A stretch of 64,000 nt of DNA from Candidatus Babelota bacterium (GCA_029262575.1 JAJCZC010000039.1:19022-83021); one strand, 5' to 3'; positions 53,680 through 62,646 are shown, numbered from the stretch's first letter. Numbers and translations are program-made. The notes: generated from the letters alone by a model not told the origin.

Positions 53680-53941
53680 GGGGTTTGGCCTTTATGTGTA
53701 AAATTTGGATCCAAAAACCTGCAATAAAACATACCATGGTAAGTATAAACTGCATTGATGATGTTATCAATAGATAATAGCATATAGCACTAAACAAACC
53801 GATGCGAATGAAGGTTGGTAATAAAAAGGTAGCTAAAAAAGAGTCTTGTCTTTTTTCAAGCAAAAAGACTCTTCTTCGCTGTGTAACGAAGAAGAGTCCA
53901 TAGAAATATCCTGAGAATAAACCAATGATGTAATGTACCAT
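53666..53941 (-). CDS. AtpI-like small membrane protein
   Basis: 91 residues from the ATG ending at 53941, with helices at about 3-20, 38-58 and 62-82 and a basic loop between the first two. It sits directly before atpB, the usual place of atpI, and overlaps atpB by 14 bases, which is the main reason for the call. The sequence alone is too divergent to be sure. AtpI assists c-ring assembly in some species, relevant given the unusual c subunit here. Confidence 0.6.
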   Translation of the reverse strand: MVHYIIGLFSGYFYGLFFVTQRRRVFLLEKRQDSFLATFLLPTFIRIGLFSAICYYLLITSSMQFILTMVCFIAGFWIQILHIKAKPHGRL

Positions 53942-53946
53942 GTTGC

Positions 53947-55356
53947 TTATAACTTTTTGGTTCCTTTGTGTTGCCAATATTCAGCAAGAAGTGATGATGA
54001 ACCGGCGATTACAACTAAGCCGTTACGTTCGTCAACAGAGTTTTGTGCAAGTTCAATTGCTTCTTTAAAGTTTTTTGCTGATCGAGCTTTAATTTTCATG
54101 CTCTTAATATCATTGGTTACTTTTTCAACATCCCAAGATATTGCATCTGTATCACCAGGGATTGGTGCTACAGGGCAAACAATGATGTTTCCAGATGTTT
54201 TTTTGAAGAAGTAACGTAACAATTTAAGAAACTCATCAAGCTCTAAATCAGGGTTGTTGCAACCGATGATTAAGCTTAGACCTTTGAGTGGACGACGGTA
54301 ATGTAATAAGCGAATACCAAGAAGCAGATTTTTAAATGCATCAAGGTTGTTTGCATTATCAAGCAATACAGTCGGTTTTTCTTTTTCAAGTAATTGAAAA
54401 CGGCAAGCTAATGAGTTTTCAGTTTCAGTCCAGAACTGTTCGATAGTTCTTTTTGGGTTCAACTCCGCTTGTCGTTTTGCTTCCAGTGTCGGGCGTCCGC
54501 GTTGGCCTTTTTGTTTAGCCAAAAGCGAATCAGTTTTTATTTTTTCTTTTGATGCAAAATTATTGATAAAAATTTCACCAATTCTTTCAGCTAACGCTGC
54601 ACAACGTCCATGAAGCTGTTCAAATGGATAGCTCAGTGCGGCTAATTTACGAATAGGCATAGCCCAAATGCCACTTTTTTCTTCAGCAATTTCAAGCATT
54701 GTTTGTAGGTTTAATTTACTTTGATCAGCTGAAATGACATGGGTGCCTTTTTGAACCGTGTGTAACATGCTTTTAAGCACTTGAGTGTTTTCTTCTGAGT
54801 TTGGTTCAGTATGTGCTGCGATACGTGTAATAGCAGAAATTTTTGGAGAACAGACATTAGTTGTATAAAGGGGGTCACCTTCATTTACTTCGAACAATGC
54901 TACATCCACATTGGTTTTATGAAAGTAAAGAAGAGCTGCCATCGTTAAAATATCTAAAGCATCTGCAGACAATTTTTCTGCTTCAGCTGTGTTTATAACT
55001 TCATTCGCCAAATCAGCGAATGCTTTATTTGCGATAAATTCTTTATTGATGCAAAAGCGTTCGTTATAGGTAAGCACATGTGGAGCATAGAACATACCTA
55101 CTTTTAAGCCCTCATCGTCGAGAAGTTGAGCAGCAAAGTTCATAGTTAAACTCTTGCCGTTGCTTCCCGCAACAAAAACGGTATTTATTTTTTTTGCAAT
55201 TGAGCCAAAAGCTTGATCCAGTTGTTTTAGGCAAGAAGTACGGTTGTCATCGAATTTGGACCACTTTTTGTCCAAAAATTCGACAATTTCATTGTAACTT
55301 CTTTGCTTCCCTACGGGCACTGCTCCTTTTGGCGACTGCTTGCTGATGTTTTTCAT
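53947..55356 (-). CDS. folC: folylpolyglutamate / dihydrofolate synthase family (Mur-ligase type)
   Basis: 469 residues. VAGSNGKSLTMNF near residue 62 is the ATP-binding P-loop, APHVLTYNERFCIN the folate-type signature, and DNANNLDAF the later conserved block (usually DGAHNP). It adds glutamate to folate or dihydropteroate. An inserted basic stretch near 270-310 (KQKGQRGRPTLEAKRQ) resembles an AT-hook and is not typical. It begins the minus-strand run leading into the F0 genes, ending six bases before the atpI-like start. Confidence 0.85.
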   Translation of the reverse strand: MKNISKQSPKGAVPVGKQRSYNEIVEFLDKKWSKFDDNRTSCLKQLDQAFGSIAKKINTVFVAGSNGKSLTMNFAAQLLDDEGLKVGMFYAPHVLTYNERFCINKEFIANKAFADLANEVINTAEAEKLSADALDILTMAALLYFHKTNVDVALFEVNEGDPLYTTNVCSPKISAITRIAAHTEPNSEENTQVLKSMLHTVQKGTHVISADQSKLNLQTMLEIAEEKSGIWAMPIRKLAALSYPFEQLHGRCAALAERIGEIFINNFASKEKIKTDSLLAKQKGQRGRPTLEAKRQAELNPKRTIEQFWTETENSLACRFQLLEKEKPTVLLDNANNLDAFKNLLLGIRLLHYRRPLKGLSLIIGCNNPDLELDEFLKLLRYFFKKTSGNIIVCPVAPIPGDTDAISWDVEKVTNDIKSMKIKARSAKNFKEAIELAQNSVDERNGLVVIAGSSSLLAEYWQHKGTKKL

Positions 55357-55634
55357 GATATCTCCAACAAATGTTCCTTAAAAAATACATTAATTCCACT
55401 AAAAATTATCTATTTGAATAATCTAGCTTGTAGCTACAGTTTTAATCTAGGATAAAACTATGCATGTAACTCCAATATACCGCAATTACCATAATTGTCA
55501 AACTAGCAATTATTACTCCTGTGGCCTATCTTTTTTTACAAAAGAATAATCCAGGTTCAAAGAAGAAAAAATAGGTATAGTATGTTATCTTATGTTTTTG
55601 ATGAAAAGCTACAGGTTATCGGGAGATTTTGAAC
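55357..55634. other. 278-bp divergent intergenic region
   Basis: AT-rich gap between folC and tsaC, which point away from each other, so both promoters must lie here. No strong -35/-10 pair, RNA gene or repeat was recognised. Confidence 0.4.
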
Positions 55635-56258
55635 ATGTTTAATAGATTTGATTGGAAAAAAGCTGATGATCGAGCCAAATTGGTCGAGAAACTTCAAAAA
55701 AAACAGCTTTTTATTGGTTCAACCGATACCGTATTTGGCCTTATGGGAGCTGTTTTTCCGGATGTAAGGCATAAGATTGATGCAGTGAAACAACGCCGTG
55801 GAAAGCCCTATCTTGTTTTGGTTGATTCAATGGGACAGGTGGTTCAATTGGCCGATGTCGCTAAATTAGGCATAAAGGCATTCTTAGAGGTTCTTTGGCC
55901 AGCGCCAGTTACCGTTATTTTGCCCAAAAATTCCAATGCGCCCGATTATGTGGGTTCAGCTGATTCAGTGGCTATTCGTATGCCAAATCATTTGCCATTG
56001 CGTGAAATATGTGGTTATTTTGATTATGGCCTGTATTCAACCAGTGCAAATATCAGTGGTCAGGCGATTCCTGAAGGGCTTGATCAAGTTGATACAGCAA
56101 TTCTCGACGCGTGTTGTTGCGTGATTAGTGATGACCAAAAGAGCGATAAAGTGGCGTCCACCATTATTGATTTAACCAGCGATGACTTAAAGATGGTTCG
56201 TCATGGTTCTGTCTCGGAGCAAAAGATTCGTGAATTATTTGATTCAGTTAAGCAATAA
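55635..56258 (+). CDS. tsaC: L-threonylcarbamoyladenylate synthase (TsaC/Sua5 family)
   Basis: 207 residues from the ATG at 55635 with GGGAG nine bases upstream. STDTVFGLMGA near the N-terminus, KQRRGKPYLVLV, WPAPVTVILP, SVAIRMPNHLPL and STSANISGQ are the YrdC signatures. It makes threonylcarbamoyl-AMP for the t6A37 modification of ANN-decoding tRNAs. It is the short, Sua5-domain-free form. Confidence 0.93.
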   Translation: MFNRFDWKKADDRAKLVEKLQKKQLFIGSTDTVFGLMGAVFPDVRHKIDAVKQRRGKPYLVLVDSMGQVVQLADVAKLGIKAFLEVLWPAPVTVILPKNSNAPDYVGSADSVAIRMPNHLPLREICGYFDYGLYSTSANISGQAIPEGLDQVDTAILDACCCVISDDQKSDKVASTIIDLTSDDLKMVRHGSVSEQKIRELFDSVKQ

Positions 56259-56322
56259 CAATCATATGATTATTGACCTTTTTTATTGAAAACAAGTATT
56301 ATCAATAAAAAAGGAGGTTTTC

Positions 56323-56763
56323 GTGAAAAAAGGTTTTACTCTCATCGAGTTAATGATTGTTGTTGCCATCATTGCGTTTCTTGCGATGGTTTCTATTCCA
56401 AGTTTCAAAAAATTTCTATCAAAGGCAAAAAGAACAGAGGCCCATATGAATTTACATGCATTAGCAACAGCAGAAAAAATTTATTTAGCTGATCATGGTA
56501 CTTATTCAAATGATTTGCAAGCAATTGGTTGGGAGCCAGAAGGTGAAATTTTATACACGTATGGTTTTCCAGGCACCGAAGGGAAAAACTACGTAATGGG
56601 CAAACTCGGTGCGCCTGCATCACATTTATCGGCAGGGAAGGCAAATAATACAGGGTTTGTTGTGATTGCTGCAGGTGATATTGATGGAGATGGTAAAGTT
56701 GATATTTTATCCATTGATCAGAACAAAAAAATCACTGTATTACAAGATGACTTGGTCAATTAA
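56323..56763 (+). CDS. type IV pilin-like prepilin
   Basis: 146 residues, GTG start with AAGGAGG six bases upstream. KKGFTLIELMIVVAIIAFLA is a type III signal with cleavage after Gly4 and Glu at mature position 5. The rest includes a pilin alpha-beta roll and a late DIDGDGKVD motif that looks like a calcium-binding loop, as in some type II secretion pseudopilins. It could belong to a type IV pilus or a type II secretion pseudopilus. The prepilin peptidase gene is convergent and overlaps its last four bases. Confidence 0.92.
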   Translation: MKKGFTLIELMIVVAIIAFLAMVSIPSFKKFLSKAKRTEAHMNLHALATAEKIYLADHGTYSNDLQAIGWEPEGEILYTYGFPGTEGKNYVMGKLGAPASHLSAGKANNTGFVVIAAGDIDGDGKVDILSIDQNKKITVLQDDLVN

Positions 56764-57524
56764 AGAGCAAAGTACATTACAGCTTGTTCGATTGAGTTAT
56801 GCCACAAGACGTAACTCATTGTGCCGAGTGCTAAAAATGGGCCAAAAGGTATTTTTGCCTGCACGTTTTTTCCAGCAATAATGATGTAGGCGATGCTTAT
56901 AATTGATCCAATCCAGGAGCCGATCAACAGAGTGAAGAACACCCCTTTGGCGCCCGTAAAAGCACCAATCAAGGCAAGTAAATCAAAGTCTCCTTCACCG
57001 ATACCATGTTTTTTGGTCAAAAAATAAAAGGTTTGTGCAATAAAAAAGAGACTAAAAAAGCCGAGCAGTGAACCAATGAGGCTTTGTGTTAACGTAATAG
57101 GCAATAGCTGGAAATAGCTCAATAGCCACGCAACAGGTAATAAGGCAAGTGTGACCATTCTGCTGATGAGCATATATTCAAGATCGGTGCGAATGGTTAC
57201 TATGAGTGCAGAAAAGAATAGTGCATATGCCGGAAAAAAGGTTGGTTCAAAATAATAGAGCAAAACAAATGAAAAGACTGTCAAAAGCTCAATAAACGGA
57301 TAAAGTGCAGAAATTCCTTTTTTGCAATGTCTGCACTTTGCGCCAAGTAATAGCCAGGAAACAACCGGAATGTTGTCATACCAAGCAATAGTTGTTTTGC
57401 AATGTGGGCAAAAGGAGCGAGGGGCAACAATGCTTTTTTCGTTGATAAGGCGATAAGCCACAACATTCAAAAATGAGCCCCATATCAATGAGAGCAAAGT
57501 AAAGACTATCCAAAAATCAATCAC
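56760..57524 (-). CDS. pilD: prepilin leader peptidase / N-methyltransferase
   Basis: 254 residues with about seven membrane segments. The N-terminal zinc-type CPHC and CRHC pairs flank WYDNIPVVSWLLL. The two catalytic aspartates of A24 peptidases appear as TDLEYMLI and GEGDFDLLAL (GxGD). It cleaves and methylates prepilins such as the one converging on it. It follows rbfA by one base on the same strand, an unusual partner. Confidence 0.94.
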   Translation of the reverse strand: MIDFWIVFTLLSLIWGSFLNVVAYRLINEKSIVAPRSFCPHCKTTIAWYDNIPVVSWLLLGAKCRHCKKGISALYPFIELLTVFSFVLLYYFEPTFFPAYALFFSALIVTIRTDLEYMLISRMVTLALLPVAWLLSYFQLLPITLTQSLIGSLLGFFSLFFIAQTFYFLTKKHGIGEGDFDLLALIGAFTGAKGVFFTLLIGSWIGSIISIAYIIIAGKNVQAKIPFGPFLALGTMSYVLWHNSIEQAVMYFAL

Positions 57525-57525
57525 G

Positions 57526-57912
57526 TTATGCAGGCTCGTCTTTGTCTTCAGGGGTCTCTTCTTTTAGTTGATCAAGAAGAACATCAAGTTTAAGAGACTT
57601 CTCAAATGGAGAATCATACTTAAAAACTAGTTGAGGGGTGTAGCGTGCATTGATGGATTGAGCTAATGCTTTTCGCATTGAAGGTTTGTACAAGATCAAG
57701 AAAGGCATTGTTTCTTGAAAATGCTCTACGCCCTTGAGAGAAAAGAAGAATAGTGAGCAAACACTTTTATCTTTTGATAACTTCACTCGATTGAGGCTAA
57801 TATCTCTCAAGCGATCATCATCCATAGTGATACGTAAATAAAAGTTGGATAGCTCACGCAATAAAAGTGACTCTTTTTGAGCACGTTTAATATCGGCTAA
57901 TGTTCTTGCCAT
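57526..57912 (-). CDS. rbfA: ribosome-binding factor A
   Basis: 128 residues. The KH-type fold with RITMDDDRLRDISLNRVKLS, VCSLFFF and, at the end, LAQSINARYTPQLVFKYD matches RbfA. It helps mature the 30S subunit and 16S 5' end. It lies between rpsU and pilD on the minus strand. The acidic tail (EETPEDKDEPA) is normal for the family. Confidence 0.9.
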   Translation of the reverse strand: MARTLADIKRAQKESLLLRELSNFYLRITMDDDRLRDISLNRVKLSKDKSVCSLFFFSLKGVEHFQETMPFLILYKPSMRKALAQSINARYTPQLVFKYDSPFEKSLKLDVLLDQLKEETPEDKDEPA

Positions 57913-57941
57913 AAGATATAAACTTTAAAACAAAAGGATTT

Positions 57942-58154
57942 TTATAGTAGTTTTTGAGAAGCTCTGCGCATAAGATTTTGTTTGATTGCGCGTACTAAAC
58001 GTTTGCGACGTTTTTGTGTTTTTGGCTCAAAATAAACAAGACGTTTCATGTCACGAACTACACCTTCACGCTCAATCATTTTTTTTAGTTTACGAAGGGC
58101 TTTATCAACATGAGTAGTAACTTGTACTTCGATGTTTGGTTTTTTCTTAGACAT
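57942..58154 (-). CDS. rpsU: 30S ribosomal protein bS21
   Basis: 70 residues, very basic. IEVQVTTHVDKALRKLKKM near the start and REGVVRDMKRLVYFEPKTQK in the middle match bS21, with a longer Arg/Lys-rich C-terminus. It heads the rpsU-rbfA-pilD run. Confidence 0.92.
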   Translation of the reverse strand: MSKKKPNIEVQVTTHVDKALRKLKKMIEREGVVRDMKRLVYFEPKTQKRRKRLVRAIKQNLMRRASQKLL

Positions 58155-58369
58155 ACGGTTTTAAACCTTACCTTTCAGTTTTTAAGACACGAAATAACAC
58201 TTTTATCATATTTTATGCGATTTGCACGAATTTGTCTAGTTGTTTGCATCAGAATGTATAAGCAATATAGTTTGGCATTAAAGCTAAAAAGTCTATTTGG
58301 CATTGACGGCTTTTCTTTTATGTGAGGATATGGGTAATGTATCAGTTTATTATTGGAGGTTTTTAATAT

Positions 58370-59035
58370 ATGAAGAAGACTATTTTTTGGTGTTTTGCCA
58401 TATTATCTAATGTTAGTATCATCTATGCAGCTTCTGTGGGTATTCCCTATACAGGTTTAGATGATCGATCAAAGTTTATTGCGATTGTTAATGAAACAGG
58501 TTATGAGTTTGATCCTGATGAGCGATATGGATATACACATCAAGTGTATGAAAACTGGCCTGTGCTGTGGGCATCAGTAAAATTAAAAATTATCAAGACT
58601 GATGGTGCATCAAATGATTGTGGTACTTTCTGGCAATATGGACGTATTAATTCTGATATAGGTAATCGTATTATGTTTTCATCAAAGCTTTTGAAGTTTC
58701 ATAGAGCTAAAGAGAATGTGAGCAAGGCTCTAGATCCAGAAGTTGTGACCATGCAGTTTGATGTATTGCCTTCATATGAGCACACTGAAAATAAAGCGTT
58801 ATTTGAGGTTGTAAGGAATCATAATAAGATGACTGGCACTGATCCAGATTATTTGATTCGTCCACACGTGAAATCATTAAAATCACAAATTAGATCAGTT
58901 ATTTTAGAAAATAAAGATAAAATTGATTTTGAGATATTATCTTTAGGAATTTTAAGTATCAATGACTTAAAAGAAGCTGCAGATTTAAAAATATGGCAAA
59001 CTCAAGAAAACAGCTCCAGGTGTGTGTTACAATAA
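58370..59035 (+). CDS. exported protein of unknown function
   Basis: 221 residues with a signal peptide of about 20 residues (IYAAS). The mature protein mixes beta-strand and helical segments, with aromatic-rich DPDERYGYTHQVYENW and a pair of late Cys. GGAGG lies twelve bases before the ATG. A strong terminator follows. No family recognised. Confidence 0.68.
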   Translation: MKKTIFWCFAILSNVSIIYAASVGIPYTGLDDRSKFIAIVNETGYEFDPDERYGYTHQVYENWPVLWASVKLKIIKTDGASNDCGTFWQYGRINSDIGNRIMFSSKLLKFHRAKENVSKALDPEVVTMQFDVLPSYEHTENKALFEVVRNHNKMTGTDPDYLIRPHVKSLKSQIRSVILENKDKIDFEILSLGILSINDLKEAADLKIWQTQENSSRCVLQ

Positions 59036-59057
59036 AATATAAAGAATAAAAATGATG

Positions 59058-59096
59058 TTAGGGTTTGGTGCTTTGTTGCCAAACCCTAATTTTTTT
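59058..59096 (+). terminator. strong Rho-independent terminator
   Basis: TTAGGGTTTGG (59058-59068) pairs perfectly with CCAAACCCTAA (59079-59089), followed by seven T. It ends the 58370 gene and lies between convergent genes. Confidence 0.93.
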
Positions 59097-59106
59097 GATT
59101 ATTCGA

Positions 59107-60492
59107 TTAATAGAATACATTGAGTGAGAACATTAAAGTTGTGCTTCTAAAGGCAAATTGTTGCATCAATGGTGCTTGCCACAAGAAACCGAGTGAAAGA
59201 TGTGGCGAAATATCATAGTTGAATCCAGTGTTACCAAGTTGTGTTTTCCACGTTGAAACTTTTTCTAATGCTTCAGGTTCAAAGCATGGGTCACAACAGT
59301 TTAGGCAAATTTTATCATCTTGATGCTGCACAAGAACATATTGGAAATAGAATGATAAATGCTCAAGGAACTGATATGCGCCAAGTTTTGCTGCAAAGTG
59401 CCAGTTCCAGCCCGGTGATCTATGAATGTCGGTGTTAAATGGAAATATCGTTTGTTGGCATTCATTGTTTGGCACTCTAAAACCACAAAAATCTCTAGGG
59501 AAAAAATGCGTTGCGCCAATTTCACATCCCACTTCAACTGTTTCTACAAAATCTATATTAATACCAGCTGTACCACTTATTGAGTGATGATCGTTATTAC
59601 CATGCGAAAGGGCAAACAGTTTGTTTGGATCGCGTTCTTTGCCGATAGCCACGGTACCACTTAGCATTAAAAATGGCATCACATATAAATCTGGCCAATG
59701 ATCAATGATTGTATTGCCTTCATAGGCATGTCGCCAAAAAAGATTAAAACGTAAATCTTCCATAGTGGTCAGATGGTAACTGCAGATATCAAGGCACGTT
59801 TCATCCGCGATAACTTTGAGTTTATCCATTAAGTACTTATCAACATTTTCTTTTGTTAGTGCAGGATTGCATGGATCAAAGGGGTTTTCATCGCTATAAT
59901 CTGAACATGAAGTGAGGTTGTTAATACACGAAGCGGTATTGCAAATATCAGAAACACCACCCTGGATGTTTATGCCAACGTCGCCACAAATGTGCAAATT
60001 CAAATCCCAACGAAAACCGCGTTTGCGATATTTTGTGTTAGCTGAAAAGAACGCAAATTGTTCGCACTTATCAATTTTTTGATTGCAAATGGGTGGGGTA
60101 ATGGTGGGATATAATGCTTGTTGTGCTTCAAGCAAAACGGGTGGCAACGTGTCGCATGCAGGTGTGCAGCCGAATAACAAAGGCAACATGCTCCATCGGC
60201 CAGTGATATCACCAAGGGGAATTAAATTCTTAAAATTATCACGCGAACTATCTGCATTTTGCCCAAATGGCGAAAGGGATAGATAAAACGCTTGTGGCAC
60301 ATAACGTTGGCGTTCAATACCGTCTTTATCTATAAAGCGTTCTTTTTTGTATAAAAAGGTGTAAGGATCGAGTGAAGTATATACCGGAAAAGGGTCATTG
60401 CGTGAATAGGAAGTCGGCACAGCCGAGACAGGCGCAAAATATGAAATCATACATATTAAAAGTATTAATCGTTTATGACATTTTAATAACAT
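59107..60492 (-). CDS. cysteine-rich outer-membrane beta-barrel candidate
   Basis: 461 residues from the ATG ending at 60492 (AAGGA five bases upstream; the start at 60540 lacks a site). A signal peptide covers about 1-24 (PVSAVP). The second half alternates hydrophobic and polar residues in likely barrel strands and the protein ends in ...MFSLNVFY, an aromatic C-terminus as in BAM-inserted porins. About 18 cysteines in the mature part (CTPAC, CNTASC, CLNCCDPC) suggest disulfide cross-linking, recalling chlamydial envelope proteins by analogy only. Confidence 0.78.
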   Translation of the reverse strand: MLLKCHKRLILLICMISYFAPVSAVPTSYSRNDPFPVYTSLDPYTFLYKKERFIDKDGIERQRYVPQAFYLSLSPFGQNADSSRDNFKNLIPLGDITGRWSMLPLLFGCTPACDTLPPVLLEAQQALYPTITPPICNQKIDKCEQFAFFSANTKYRKRGFRWDLNLHICGDVGINIQGGVSDICNTASCINNLTSCSDYSDENPFDPCNPALTKENVDKYLMDKLKVIADETCLDICSYHLTTMEDLRFNLFWRHAYEGNTIIDHWPDLYVMPFLMLSGTVAIGKERDPNKLFALSHGNNDHHSISGTAGINIDFVETVEVGCEIGATHFFPRDFCGFRVPNNECQQTIFPFNTDIHRSPGWNWHFAAKLGAYQFLEHLSFYFQYVLVQHQDDKICLNCCDPCFEPEALEKVSTWKTQLGNTGFNYDISPHLSLGFLWQAPLMQQFAFRSTTLMFSLNVFY

Positions 60493-60565
60493 TACTATCC
60501 TTTTAAGTGGATTTTCATTTTTACTTTTTTTTACCATCAATTCTTGGTGTGCGTCAATTAAAAAA

Positions 60566-61765
60566 TTATATCAACTCGCACACAATGCCCTCAAGTGCAA
60601 ATGCAAAAATCGCAGTTGCTGTGATGATGCCTAAAATTGTTTTTATATTTTGCTGGCTTTTCCATTCTTCCTTTATATGCAAGAGTGTAATCATAGACAT
60701 AACAAAGGCAAACACAATGAAGCAAGCAGTTAAATAGAAAAATAAATTAAGGTTGTGCAGCGTGGTATAACTTAATAAAATACACAAACCAACAAAAAAG
60801 ACGGTTGTTTTTGTGTTGACCCAACCATTTTGCACCAATTTTTTAGTCAATGGATTGCGTGCACGTTTAATGATCACTTGAAGTAAGCTGCCAACCGCCC
60901 AAATCATTGAATGTACCGTGCCAACTATTGCAGCTAAAATTGAAAAATCAACAAACTTTGCAATCCAAGTGTAATTAGGAAAAAGTTGGATCAATATATC
61001 GGAAATTTTCATACTCTCATGAGTAAAATAACTCATTGGGGTAGAAACTATAATGGAACCGATGAATGCTGTGTAGATAATGCCAACCAAGACAATTGAA
61101 TAGGTCAATGCACGAGGCACATTTTTTGCAGGATCTTTTACAATGCTAAACAATGATGTTGCACATTCAAATCCAAAGAAGCCAAAAATAACAATGCGTG
61201 TTGCTTTCATTACATTAGTAAAACCATATGGTGCAAAAGGTGTTAAGTTTGCCCATGATGCTTTGGTTAAACACATAGCGGTCGTTACAATTAGGGGAAA
61301 TACGGTGCACACAATGAGGATGTGTTGCCCAACTTCGGACATTTTCACGCCAAACATATTGAGTGCAATTAAAATAAATAGGGCGACTAATCCTAAAATG
61401 TTTGAACTGTAGTCAGGAAAAAATGTTTGCAAATAGGTGCCCGATAATCGGCACAATAATCCCATGGCAATAAGTAAGCCGATAAAATATGCACTCACGG
61501 CTAACATGCCACCAAGATGCCCACTCCATTGTTTGGCATAAGTATAAAAAGAACCTTCTTCAGGAAAAAGATAGGCGAGTCGTGCAATGGAAACGGCCAT
61601 AAACCAAATTGAGGCGACAACAAATAAAAATGCAACGATTCCTGCAGGCCCAACGTGTGATGCAATTGCTGCAGGTGCGGTGAAAATACCAGCACCAATC
61701 ATAGCATTCAATCCTATGATGGTGGCAGTAATAACGCCTATTTTTGATGGAGCATGTGTAGTCAT
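60566..61765 (-). CDS. APC-family amino-acid permease
   Basis: 399 residues from the ATG ending at 61765 (AAGGA six bases upstream). Twelve or so membrane helices; IGLNAMIGAGIFTAPAAI in helix 1 and GFFGFECATSLFSIVKDP in helix 6 are the APC substrate-binding signatures. It would take up an amino acid or exchange it with the host. Specificity cannot be read here; the layout resembles the amino acid/polyamine/organocation group used by intracellular bacteria. Confidence 0.9.
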   Translation of the reverse strand: MTTHAPSKIGVITATIIGLNAMIGAGIFTAPAAIASHVGPAGIVAFLFVVASIWFMAVSIARLAYLFPEEGSFYTYAKQWSGHLGGMLAVSAYFIGLLIAMGLLCRLSGTYLQTFFPDYSSNILGLVALFILIALNMFGVKMSEVGQHILIVCTVFPLIVTTAMCLTKASWANLTPFAPYGFTNVMKATRIVIFGFFGFECATSLFSIVKDPAKNVPRALTYSIVLVGIIYTAFIGSIIVSTPMSYFTHESMKISDILIQLFPNYTWIAKFVDFSILAAIVGTVHSMIWAVGSLLQVIIKRARNPLTKKLVQNGWVNTKTTVFFVGLCILLSYTTLHNLNLFFYLTACFIVFAFVMSMITLLHIKEEWKSQQNIKTILGIITATAIFAFALEGIVCELI

Positions 61766-61856
61766 GGTAGATCCTTTTTTCCAAAACGCTCTATTTAGGT
61801 GTATACTTCTAGATAATATCATTGTAGTATATCGCAATTTTTTTTTATTGGAAAAT

Positions 61857-62111
61857 ATGAGATTTGGCTCCTATTATCAAGCACACGTTGTCCCTATTCA
61901 TGCATGGTTTTTCACCGGCGTTATGCGTAGTTTTGAACATGTTGTTTTCGATCGCACATTAAATAAAGAAGAAAGCTTGTTTGAGTTTTTTGTGCCGCAA
62001 GACACTGAAAAATATTTTTTAGATTTGATGGACTATTTCCAAAAAGAAGAGATCGTTTCTGGTTTAATCAAAAAAGAGAATCGATTAAAAGATCCGAATG
62101 AGGTTATATAA
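61857..62111 (+). CDS. 84-residue cytosolic protein of unknown function
   Basis: Starts at the ATG at 61857; the upstream open frame is the shadow of the permease gene. No signal peptide; HVVPIHAWFFTGVMRSFEH near the start and a Lys/Glu-rich C-terminus (KKENRLKDPNEVI). No family recognised. Two diverged copies of its 3' end follow at 62584-62646 and 63453-63600, where the amino-acid changes are conservative. That implies the tail has been under selection and the gene is real. Confidence 0.65.
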   Translation: MRFGSYYQAHVVPIHAWFFTGVMRSFEHVVFDRTLNKEESLFEFFVPQDTEKYFLDLMDYFQKEEIVSGLIKKENRLKDPNEVI

Positions 62112-62114
62112 AGA

Positions 62115-62157
62115 TAGGCGCCCACATTGAGCGCCTATATCTATATATAGTTTTTTG
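62115..62157 (+). terminator. terminator of the 84-codon gene
   Basis: TAGGCGC (62115-62121) pairs with GCGCCTA (62131-62137), followed after AT-rich bases by TTTTTTG. The same hairpin, slightly altered, follows the tail copy near 63578-63600. Confidence 0.75.
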
Positions 62158-62161
62158 TTGC

Positions 62162-62455
62162 TTATTTCTTCAGTATTTTGCCGGGATATATTTTTTTTAA
62201 TTTATCAATGCATTCATTATCCCTGTCGTTGATGATCATAAGCCCGGAATTCTGTTTTTTGCACAAACTAAGTACCTTTTGAATTTGAGGATTTTTTGAA
62301 TAGTACTGTGATGGAGTTTCAAAAGTTTGAGAAGGAGTTTCAGTCGCGTAGATCGGGATACGGGCATTTCCTACGAACCCTTTTATTGGTGGTTGGAGCA
62401 TACCATACACATTCCCAAACAAAAGCACAATACTTAAAGATAATAGTTTTTTCAC
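62162..62455 (-). CDS. small exported protein (paralogue of 63677)
   Basis: 97 residues, GTG start with AAAGG seven bases upstream. Signal peptide about 1-18 (NVYG). A Pro/Thr-rich middle leads to LCKKQNSG and the C-terminal block DNECIDKLKKIYPGKILKK. The block C-x-x-KL-KK-YPGKI is shared with the gene at 63677. A 12-base poly-G tract lies 62 bases upstream of the start. Confidence 0.7.
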   Translation of the reverse strand: MKKLLSLSIVLLFGNVYGMLQPPIKGFVGNARIPIYATETPSQTFETPSQYYSKNPQIQKVLSLCKKQNSGLMIINDRDNECIDKLKKIYPGKILKK

Positions 62456-62516
62456 ATTTATTCCTTTCTTTTTAGAAACTACATATATTTACCATCTCTA
62501 ATTTTATGTTAGCACT

Positions 62517-62528
62517 GGGGGGGGGGGG
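62517..62528. repeat. 12-base poly-G tract upstream of an exported gene
   Basis: Twelve consecutive G (C on the minus strand) in AT-rich intergenic DNA. On the minus strand it is followed by AGTGCTAACATAAAAT, which contains possible -10 elements, so the tract could lie in the promoter spacer or -35 region of the 62162-62455 gene. Such tracts slip readily during replication. Confidence 0.8.
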
Positions 62529-62583
62529 TGAAATGCAAGAGTTTGCAGAAAAAGATTTTATTTAAGGTGTTTTCATCTATTCA

Positions 62584-62646
62584 GGACTGATCAAAATGAA
62601 CAGATTTCTTCTGATTTGATCAAAAAAAAGAATCGATTGTAAAGAT
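62584..62646 (+). pseudogene. tail copy 1 of the 84-codon gene
   Basis: A weak but readable copy of the end of the 61857 gene: the frame NEQISSDLIKKKNRL then a stop matches KEEIVSGLIKKENRL of the parent. No 5' part is present. Confidence 0.7.

Noticed and set aside
61587..61856. In-frame N-terminal extension of the 84-codon gene
   Set aside because: It lies inside the permease coding region on the other strand, and the ATG at 61857 gives a compact protein whose tail copies match.
62101..62160. Possible tRNA-like or riboswitch structure around the GGCGC hairpin
   Set aside because: Only a simple stem and T-run are present, so a terminator explains it.
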